From Burkholderia sp. D-99 (GTDB taxonomy: Bacteria > Pseudomonadota > Gammaproteobacteria > Burkholderiales > Burkholderiaceae), in contig NZ_JAAOXM010000010.1 of assembly GCF_011605345.1 (NCBI RefSeq), forward strand, positions 62,001-126,000: a stretch of 64,000 nucleotides of DNA, written 5' to 3'. This document shows positions 57,674 to 64,000 of this stretch, piece by piece. The position numbers were made by a program, and so were the translations under genes. The notes below the pieces were generated by a model. The model ran no database searches. It was given only the letters and a program-made list of their open reading frames with translations, and was not told where the DNA came from. The stretch's first letter is position 1. Every line of letters starts with the position of its first letter.

Positions 57674-60600
57674 CTAGTAATCCGAATAAAGCCGCACCGG
57701 CGTCGGTGTGACGAGCCAGCTGCGTGGCGCGCGCGCGTCGAACGCATAGCGCAGGTACACGAGCGCCGAACTCGGCGCATAGTCGTGCGAGCGGTCGACT
57801 TGCAGCTGCGCGCCGACACTCAGGTGCGGGTTCACGCGGTACTCGACGATCCCGTTGATTCCGTACGAGAACGACACGCCGCGCGTCGAGCTGCCCGCGT
57901 ACACGAACCCGGCCGCCACCTGCGCGGCCCGCTGGTCCGAGGACATCGGGTAATACAGCGAATCCTTCTCGTAGCTGTTCGAGATCCCGCCCGTGAAGGT
58001 CAGGTCCCACGACAGCGCATCGTGCCGCCCCGCCCATTCGATCGGCACACCGAGCGACAGGTAGCGTTGCGGGCTGTAGTAACCGCCCTGCCCGTACGTG
58101 TAATAGCGCAGGTTCTCCGCGTAATGCCACGCATTGCCGACGAGCCCCGTGCTGACCTTCATCGTCGCGCGCTCGTACACGGGCATCGTGAAGCCCGTGC
58201 GCAGCGTGACTTCCGCGTTGCGTTCCACATTGCGGCCGGACAGCACGCCCGCGCCGAGTTCCGCGAACAGGTTCGTGCGGCCGACGTCGACCGACGCGCG
58301 CAGGTTCACGCCGTCGCGGCGCACGCCGCCCCAGACCGCGCCCGTCCACGGGTCGCGCATCCCCGAGTACGACAGCACGCTGCTCGTTTCCGGGCGCCGC
58401 GACGCGTTCACCGAGAAACTGGCCGGGCCCGCGTCGAAGCGATAGCGCACGCCCCCGACGAGGTAATGCACGGGGAAACCGAGCGGCGACGTACCGAGAT
58501 CGAAACGCCATGCGTCCGTCAGATAGCCGGCGCCGAGCGCGACGCCCGTGGCCGTCTGGTGCAGCGAGCCTGGCGGATTCGCGATCGATGCGGGCGTCAG
58601 CGCGTTCTGTGCCTTGAGCGCCGCGTAGGTGCCGAATGTCTGGAGCGAATACGCGTTCGGGTCGCTCGTATCGAGTGTGCCCGGGTCGAGATGCACGGTG
58701 TCGATCTGGGCGAACACGTGCCCGTCGTAGCGGATCGGCATCTGCACGTAGATCGGCACCTGCTGCGCGCGATACGACGAGATGCCTTCGTCGCCCGACT
58801 TGTACGCGGGCGTCCAGCCGGTCTCGATCTCGGGATTGCGCCGCTGCGCGAGATCCGCGAACGCCGCCTGCGCGGGCGTCAGGCCGTCGCGGCCCGGGCT
58901 CACGCCCGTCGCGCGCTCCTGCGACTGCGACAACCGGTACAGCGACGCCGCGTCGTCATAGCGGCCCTGCACCTCGGCCACGCGTCCGGCCGCGACCGTC
59001 ACGTCGGCGCGCGCCGGATACGCGGCATGCAGCCGGTCGGTCACCTGCACGGCTTCGTCCGCGCGGCGCAGCGCATTCAGCCGGCGCACGGCCGACAGTT
59101 GCGTGTCGACGTCGTCGTCCGGCGTGCGCGCGAGCACCGCCTGCACGCGCGCCAGCGCGGCGGCACGGTTGCCGCTGTCCTCGTCGATGCGTGCCAGTGC
59201 GAGCTGCGTATCCGCATCGTCCGGCGTGCGCGCGACGACCGGCGCGAGCGCATCGCGCGCCGCGTCGTAATGGCCTTGCGCGCGTTCGAGATCGGCCAGT
59301 TCGAGCGCATAGCGCTTGTCCGCGCGGCCGACCGGGCTCGCACGATCGAGCCGCTTGCTCGCCTGCGCGTAATCCTGCTGCGCGATCGCATCGTCCGTCT
59401 GCCGCAACACGAGCCGCAGCGACTGGTCGTCGATCCGCGCCGTCTGCGCGGGCGTCAGCGACGGTTCCCGGCGCAGCGTGTCGAGCCACGCGGCAAGCGC
59501 GTCGTCGCGCCCCGCGCTGCCGAGCAGGTCGCCATAGCGCAGCCGCACGTCCGCATCGGCTTCGCGCGGGTGGGCGGCGATCCAGTCGTGCAACGGCGCG
59601 AGGCCGCGATCCGGCTCGCCCGCGTCGATCCACTGCGCGCCGATCGCGGCGAGCATGTCGGGATCGTCCGGCGCACTCGCCTGCGCCTGTGCGAGCGATG
59701 CGGCGAACGCCGTGCGGTCACCGCGCGCGAGCGCATTGCGTGCGTCGGCGAGCGCGCCTTGCGCATCGAGCTTGCGCGCGAGCGCGCGCATCCCGTCCGA
59801 ACGGTGCGCGTCGTCGACCGGCGCGAGCGCGGCCTGCGCACCCGCCACGTCGTCGAGCGAACTGCGATACAGCGCGGTCGCGTAGCGCATCTCGGGCGTC
59901 GCGCCTTGCGCGAGCCCGTCGTCCATCACCGTACGGCCGAGCTGCGGCAACCCCATGTCGCGATAAAGGCGCGCGAGCGCGAAGCGCGTCCACGGGGCGT
60001 CGGGCGCCGCGCGCACGGCCGCCTCGTAGCGCTGCGCGGCGGGCCCGCGTTCGCCCTTGTCCGCCAGCGCGCGCGCCTGATCCGCGAGCAGATCCGCACG
60101 CAGGCCGTCGAGCGCACGCCGGTCGTCGCGGCCCGTCACGCGGCCTTGCAGCGCGTCGAGCAGCGGGCCGATCCGGTCCGCGCGGCCGGTGTTCTGATAC
60201 AGCGTGGCCGTGTCGCGCACGGCGCCGAGGGTCGGCGTACGCGCGGCCAGCAGCTCGCGCAGCAACGGCTCCGCGCGCGCCCAGTCGCGCTGCGCGAGCA
60301 ACGCATCGGCGAGCTGCAGCTTCGCATCCGGACTGTCCGGCTGCATCGCGAGTGCCGCACGGGCCGCGCGCTCCGCGTCCTGCGCACGTCCTGCGGCGGC
60401 CGCCGCGCGGCCTTGCGCGAGCAGCCCCCAGAACTGCGCGGTGCGCGCGAGGCCCTGCCATTTGCCGCGCTGGTCGGTCGCGAGCGCCGCGGCGCGCGTG
60501 AACAGCGCGCGCGCTTCGTCGTGCCGCCCTTCGCGCAGGCGCAGCAGGCCGAGCCCGCCGAGCGCGTCGGCGTCGTCCGCGCGCGCTCGCGCGGCGCGTG

Positions 60601-61555
60601 TCAGCAGCGGATCGGCGCCGGCCAGGTCGCCGCGCGCGAGCGCCTGCAGGCCGCGCTGCTGCGCGATGTAGTCGGGGTTGCGTTCGAGCCGGCGCTGCGC
60701 ATCGCGCTTGCGATCCAGTGCCGCCACGCGATCGACGAATTCGGTGTCGTCCGGCACGAGCGCGAGATACGCATGCAGCCCGTCGAGATACGCGGGATCG
60801 TTGCCGGCCGACTGCAGCACGCGCCGCCACAGGGCCATCGCCTCCGTATGGTCGGCGTCGGCGCGTTTCGCGAGCGCCCACGCAAGCCGGTTCGCCTCCG
60901 GCCGCGTGTCGGCGCGCTGGTTCAGGAGCCGCGCGAGCGCCATCGCCGCACTCGTGTCCTGCGGGTCGGCCGCGATCGCGCGGCGCAGCGCGGCGATCGC
61001 CGGCTCGCGCCCGCCCGGTGCATTCGACACGATCTGGTAATACTCGGCGCCGAGTGCGCCCTCCGGCGCGCCGTTCGGAAACAGCGCGACGATCCGCCGG
61101 GCCGCTTCGTCGGAACGGCCGCTGCGCGCGAGCAGACGGATCTGCGCCATCTCGCCGCGCCCGCTCGTCGCAACCTGATATTCGTCGGCGGCCCGCCGTG
61201 TGGCGGGCGCATTCGGCGACTGCGCCTGCAGGCGCGCGAGCGAGGCCTGCGCGCCTTTCGCGTCGCCGAGCCGCAGCAGCACGCGAACCTGTTCGGCCAG
61301 CAGGTCGGGATCGCCCGGCGCGATCAGCAGCCCCTTGCGCAACGCATCGCGCGCGAGGTCGTCGCGATGCTTGACGCCCCACATCCGCGCGGTGTCGAGC
61401 TGACGCTGCGCATCGGCGGACGCGGAGGTCGCCGGCGTCGCGCGGGTCGCCATCGTCGCGTCCGGTGCGGTGCCCGGCGCCGCCGCGCACACCGACGACG
61501 CGAGCCACGCGAATCCCACGACGTGCGGCGCGGCGCGCTTCAGCGGGCGGCGCAC
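57674..61555 (-). CDS. bcsC: BcsC, cellulose secretion TPR/outer-membrane porin
   Basis: A 1293-residue export protein. The short signal peptide (HVVGFAWLASSVCAAA) is followed by about 900 residues of TPR-type repeats (for example LARLQAQSPNAPATRRAADE and ADALLAQRDWARAEPLLREL). A C-terminal outer-membrane beta-barrel (about residues 950-1293) begins EIETGWTPAYKSGDEGISSY. The TPR part spans the periplasm and the barrel exports the glucan. The start is GTG at 61555, overlapping bcsZ by 16 bases. It is well supported by GGGGAGG six bases upstream, whereas no ATG is available without losing the signal sequence. Confidence 0.95.
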   Translation of the reverse strand: MRRPLKRAAPHVVGFAWLASSVCAAAPGTAPDATMATRATPATSASADAQRQLDTARMWGVKHRDDLARDALRKGLLIAPGDPDLLAEQVRVLLRLGDAKGAQASLARLQAQSPNAPATRRAADEYQVATSGRGEMAQIRLLARSGRSDEAARRIVALFPNGAPEGALGAEYYQIVSNAPGGREPAIAALRRAIAADPQDTSAAMALARLLNQRADTRPEANRLAWALAKRADADHTEAMALWRRVLQSAGNDPAYLDGLHAYLALVPDDTEFVDRVAALDRKRDAQRRLERNPDYIAQQRGLQALARGDLAGADPLLTRAARARADDADALGGLGLLRLREGRHDEARALFTRAAALATDQRGKWQGLARTAQFWGLLAQGRAAAAAGRAQDAERAARAALAMQPDSPDAKLQLADALLAQRDWARAEPLLRELLAARTPTLGAVRDTATLYQNTGRADRIGPLLDALQGRVTGRDDRRALDGLRADLLADQARALADKGERGPAAQRYEAAVRAAPDAPWTRFALARLYRDMGLPQLGRTVMDDGLAQGATPEMRYATALYRSSLDDVAGAQAALAPVDDAHRSDGMRALARKLDAQGALADARNALARGDRTAFAASLAQAQASAPDDPDMLAAIGAQWIDAGEPDRGLAPLHDWIAAHPREADADVRLRYGDLLGSAGRDDALAAWLDTLRREPSLTPAQTARIDDQSLRLVLRQTDDAIAQQDYAQASKRLDRASPVGRADKRYALELADLERAQGHYDAARDALAPVVARTPDDADTQLALARIDEDSGNRAAALARVQAVLARTPDDDVDTQLSAVRRLNALRRADEAVQVTDRLHAAYPARADVTVAAGRVAEVQGRYDDAASLYRLSQSQERATGVSPGRDGLTPAQAAFADLAQRRNPEIETGWTPAYKSGDEGISSYRAQQVPIYVQMPIRYDGHVFAQIDTVHLDPGTLDTSDPNAYSLQTFGTYAALKAQNALTPASIANPPGSLHQTATGVALGAGYLTDAWRFDLGTSPLGFPVHYLVGGVRYRFDAGPASFSVNASRRPETSSVLSYSGMRDPWTGAVWGGVRRDGVNLRASVDVGRTNLFAELGAGVLSGRNVERNAEVTLRTGFTMPVYERATMKVSTGLVGNAWHYAENLRYYTYGQGGYYSPQRYLSLGVPIEWAGRHDALSWDLTFTGGISNSYEKDSLYYPMSSDQRAAQVAAGFVYAGSSTRGVSFSYGINGIVEYRVNPHLSVGAQLQVDRSHDYAPSSALVYLRYAFDARAPRSWLVTPTPVRLYSDY

Positions 61556-62769
61556 GAACGGCCTCCCCAACGGGTATCGAGCGTGCCGTCCGCGCCGAAC
61601 CGGTACAGTCCGTCGCGCCAGCCGAGCCCGAACAGCGTCAGCACGTTCGTGTAGTAACCGGGCGCCGACTGGCGCGCGAGCGTATCGACACGCGCCGCCT
61701 GGGCATCCGCGAGCGCGCGCTGGCCGCGCGCGTCGAGGAACGGCACGGCGGCCGCCGAGAATCCGCCGTTGCCGTCGTTCGGCCCCGCGACGCCCGTCGT
61801 CGTGTCGACCTTCTCCGGCGGCGCGCCGTGTGCGGCGATGTAGTCGGCGAACGGCGCAAAACGCGCGAGCAGCGGCGCGGCGAGCGGATCGGCGCGGTCG
61901 AGCATGCCGGCCCACAGATACACGCGGATCGCGTTGTACGCGCTCTCCGCATGCGTCTCGCGATCGGGCCCGAAACCCGTGCCCGCGCGATACAACGCCC
62001 AGTCGGGTGAAAAGCCTTTCGGTGCGGTGTCGAGCAGCACGCGCCCGGTGCTGGAGGCGAGCGCGGCCCAGCGCCGGTCGTCGGGCAGCCGCGCGCCGAG
62101 CGCGCGAATCACCTGCGGCGGCGAATAGCTCGGGTTCACACGCCACTGGCCGTCGGCCAGCTTGAACCCCGTCGGCCCCGGCAGCAGCGTGAGGCCGAGG
62201 CCCGGCACGCTCGCCGTCTCGACGTCGAGCACGCGCTTCGCGAGCAGCGCGCCGCGCGCCGTGTAGCTGCGCTCGTGCCACAGCCGCCCGGCCTCGACGA
62301 GTGCATACGCGATCCACAAGTCGGCGTCCGACGCCGCGTTCGCGTCGAGCACGCGCCACGCGCCGTCGGGCGCACGGCCCCACAGCCACGCCGGCAGGTG
62401 CGCGCTCAGGTCGCCCTGCGCGAGATTGTTCTCGGTCCATGCGAGGATCGTGTCGAACATGCGCCTGTCGTTCGCGACCAGCGCGAAGAAAAGTCCATAC
62501 GCCTGCCCCTCCGACACCGTGCGTGAATCGGCCGAACCGACGTCGATCACGCGGCCGTCGGCCGAGATGAAATCGCGCTTGAACGCGTCCCAGCGCGGCC
62601 ACGCCGCGCCGCATCCCGCGTCGGTCGCGTCGGCCGCACGGGCCCCCGCGGCCTGCGCGCGCGTGGCCATGCCGGTTCCCGCGCACGTGAGCGCCACCGC
62701 CAGCGCGAGTGCCGCGCCGACGCGTCGCGCCGGCCGCGTTGCCCGTCGCTTCGCCATAACCCGCGCCAT
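61540..62769 (-). CDS. bcsZ: BcsZ, periplasmic endo-1,4-beta-glucanase (GH8)
   Basis: A 409-residue glycoside hydrolase family 8 enzyme with a signal peptide (VGAALALAVALTCAGTGMAT) after a basic n-region. The catalytic glutamate lies in SRTVSEGQAYGLFFAL (about residue 87). DADLWIAYALVEAG and FSPDWALYRAGTGF contain the conserved Asp residues, and NPSYSPPQVIRALG is typical of BcsZ. It trims or edits nascent cellulose in the periplasm and is needed for normal fibre output. Start ATG at 62769 has GGGGGA eight bases upstream, just after the bcsB stop. Its end overlaps bcsC. Confidence 0.95.
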   Translation of the reverse strand: MARVMAKRRATRPARRVGAALALAVALTCAGTGMATRAQAAGARAADATDAGCGAAWPRWDAFKRDFISADGRVIDVGSADSRTVSEGQAYGLFFALVANDRRMFDTILAWTENNLAQGDLSAHLPAWLWGRAPDGAWRVLDANAASDADLWIAYALVEAGRLWHERSYTARGALLAKRVLDVETASVPGLGLTLLPGPTGFKLADGQWRVNPSYSPPQVIRALGARLPDDRRWAALASSTGRVLLDTAPKGFSPDWALYRAGTGFGPDRETHAESAYNAIRVYLWAGMLDRADPLAAPLLARFAPFADYIAAHGAPPEKVDTTTGVAGPNDGNGGFSAAAVPFLDARGQRALADAQAARVDTLARQSAPGYYTNVLTLFGLGWRDGLYRFGADGTLDTRWGGRSCAAR

Positions 62770-62772
62770 CCG

Positions 62773-64000
62773 TTACATCCCCCGTCGACGCGCGGCGATT
62801 CTCTGCAGCACGCTGAACACGCCGAGCGCGAGCAGCAGCCCGGCGACGACGCCGACCGCGCCGAGCACGACCGGATGCCGCGCCGCCTGCGTCCACACGC
62901 GCGCATACCACGGCACGAAGCCGACCACGTAAGGCTCGCCGACGCGCAGGCTGTCGACCTGCCCCGGCCGCACCAGCGCGAGGTCGCCCTGCAGCTGCGA
63001 CACGAGCCCGGCGCTCTCGAACACGTCGAGCAGATCGCCGAGACGCGGCTGGTCGGTCGCCGTCAGCGCGACGACGCTGCGCCCCCGGCTGCCCGGCAGC
63101 TCGAACCCGGCGAGCGCCGCGAGCGAGCCCGTCTGTTCGATATGCGCGCCGCCTTCGGCGAGGCCGGCGCCGTTGCGCCAGCGCTCCTTCACCGAGAACG
63201 CGATGCGCGCGGCACCTTCGCCTCCCGCGCTGCCTTGCTCGCCGATCACGAGCGGCAGCGCCGAGCGCCAGTGCGCGAGCAGCGGCGACGCGGGCGAGCC
63301 GTCGATCACGAGCAGATCCTTGCTGCCCGACAGCGCGGCAACGTCGCCGGGCCGCGCGACCTGCACGCGCAGGGCCGGAAACCCGGTCCATTCGCCCATG
63401 TGGCCGAGCATCGTCAGGTAAGCCTCGAGCTCCTGCGGCGACGGCCGGTCAGGCATCACGACGGCCGTCTGCGACAGGTCGGCGAAACGCGTGAACGGGA
63501 AGCCGCTGTTGGCGAAGAACGCGAGGTTCGGCAATTGCGCGTAATGGACGAAGTGCGAGAAGTCGATCGTCGAATCGGGATCGATCGCCGCGCGCTGCGG
63601 CTCGCTCGCCGTGCTCGAGCACAGGCCCGTCTTCTGCGAGTCGAGCGTGAAGCGGAACTGCAGCTGGTTGCCGCTGCCGACCCGGAACGCCGGGATGTCG
63701 ACGTCGCTCGTCACGCGCCCTTCCGGCGCCGACAGCAGCGGCAGCTGCATGCGGCCGTGCGCGTCCTCGGCATGGGCCGGCCCGAGCCGGTACGACTTCA
63801 CGAGCTGCTCGTTGATCTCGACGGCGAGCGTCGAGTTGTCCTGCACGGTCGGGGCCGTGTAGCGGTAGCGCAGCGTGATCGGCACGCCCGCGCCGTTCCA
63901 CGAATGCAGATCGGACGGCACGCGCAGGTTCAGGCGGATTGCGTCGGGCGTCGTGCCGCGCACTTCCAGGTCGCGCGTATCGGATACGAGCTCGCGGAAC
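62773..64000 (-). CDS. bcsB: BcsB, cellulose synthase periplasmic subunit (C-terminal part)
   Basis: The frame is open to the window edge. The visible 408 codons are the C-terminal half of BcsB, with FRELVSDTRDLEVRGTTPDA at the edge. It shows the two-domain carbohydrate-binding/flavodoxin-like architecture (LNLRVPSDLHSWNGAGVPI, and GEWTGFPALRVQVARPGDVA). It ends in a single C-terminal transmembrane helix (VVLGAVGVVAGLLLALGVF, residues -30 to -12 from the end) that contacts BcsA. An internal GTG at 63963 is not the real start. BcsB guides the glucan through the periplasm. It lies directly before bcsZ (3-base gap), with its upstream neighbours outside the window. Confidence 0.94.
   Translation of the reverse strand, partial: FRELVSDTRDLEVRGTTPDAIRLNLRVPSDLHSWNGAGVPITLRYRYTAPTVQDNSTLAVEINEQLVKSYRLGPAHAEDAHGRMQLPLLSAPEGRVTSDVDIPAFRVGSGNQLQFRFTLDSQKTGLCSSTASEPQRAAIDPDSTIDFSHFVHYAQLPNLAFFANSGFPFTRFADLSQTAVVMPDRPSPQELEAYLTMLGHMGEWTGFPALRVQVARPGDVAALSGSKDLLVIDGSPASPLLAHWRSALPLVIGEQGSAGGEGAARIAFSVKERWRNGAGLAEGGAHIEQTGSLAALAGFELPGSRGRSVVALTATDQPRLGDLLDVFESAGLVSQLQGDLALVRPGQVDSLRVGEPYVVGFVPWYARVWTQAARHPVVLGAVGVVAGLLLALGVFSVLQRIAARRRGM

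Noticed and set aside
57224..61654. A 1476-codon open frame antisense to bcsC and bcsE
   Set aside because: Arg-rich, low-similarity composition and complete overlap with clear bcs genes. It is a GC-bias shadow, as are other long antisense frames in the window.
63961..63963. GTG at 63963 as the start of bcsB
   Set aside because: The frame continues to the window edge with BcsB-like residues, so this is an internal codon of a truncated gene.

Overview
The window looks like chromosomal DNA of a Burkholderia-type betaproteobacterium, probably the B. cepacia complex. This is inferred from the very high GC content with G/C-ending codons and from the gene content: a split inositol catabolic cluster with an RpiR regulator, a cellulose (bcs) operon with bcsEFG, XapX/DoxX/DUF1275 genes and many LysR regulators. 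I see no tRNA or rRNA genes, insertion sequences, prophage or CRISPR array. Coding density is high and base composition looks even, so nothing suggests a recent island.

Layout. (1) 1-605: the start of an unknown gene and a TusA-family sulfurtransferase with a strong terminator. (2) 723-19029: a complete myo-inositol catabolic region. A LysR gene is divergent from mmsA (final step, semialdehyde to acyl-CoA), followed by an RpiR-type regulator. A leftward operon encodes an inositol-type ABC importer (binding protein, double ATPase, permease), two TIM-barrel isomerase/dehydratase proteins and two Gfo/Idh dehydrogenases. The divergent rightward operon is iolC-iolD-iolE-iolB plus a UPF0303 gene. 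The 316-bp divergent promoter region carries a perfect GGAA-N6-TTCC palindrome and a near copy, probably the RpiR operators. (3) 19073-24721: an SDR dehydrogenase, a branched-chain-type ABC transporter (livHMGF-like) without a binding protein, a thioesterase and a Nudix hydrolase, all leftward. (4) 24843-27242: a YbfB-type MFS transporter with a 12-copy 9-bp tandem repeat in its central loop, and its divergent LysR regulator.

(5) 27369-35952: housekeeping genes alaS and glnS, a CaiB-family CoA-transferase, a small serine hydrolase, a glycine-zipper lipoprotein, an unknown protein, a Nudix hydrolase and a surface-antigen-like protein. (6) 36081-39278: a di-haem peroxidase lipoprotein divergent from an AcpA-type phosphoesterase lipoprotein. 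(7) 39381-45111: a tightly overlapping six-gene leftward operon of unknown role (XapX, YtcJ-like amidohydrolase with a Cys/His-rich tail, DoxX, exported VOC protein, DUF1275, porin), divergent from a LysR gene. Next to it are a YcaC-like hydrolase and a rightward set (second XapX, CPA1 antiporter, OsmC, pirin). Together these look like one poorly described stress or xenobiotic module.

(8) 50407-64000: a leftward cellulose operon read bcsB-bcsZ-bcsC-bcsE-bcsF-bcsQ-bcsA-bcsG-bcsR, with bcsB cut by the window edge. Almost every junction is an overlap of 1-16 bases. The synthase BcsA has all catalytic motifs and a PilZ domain, and BcsE carries an RxGD c-di-GMP motif. BcsG predicts phosphoethanolamine-modified cellulose. 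The order is unusual because bcsA is separated from bcsB by five genes.
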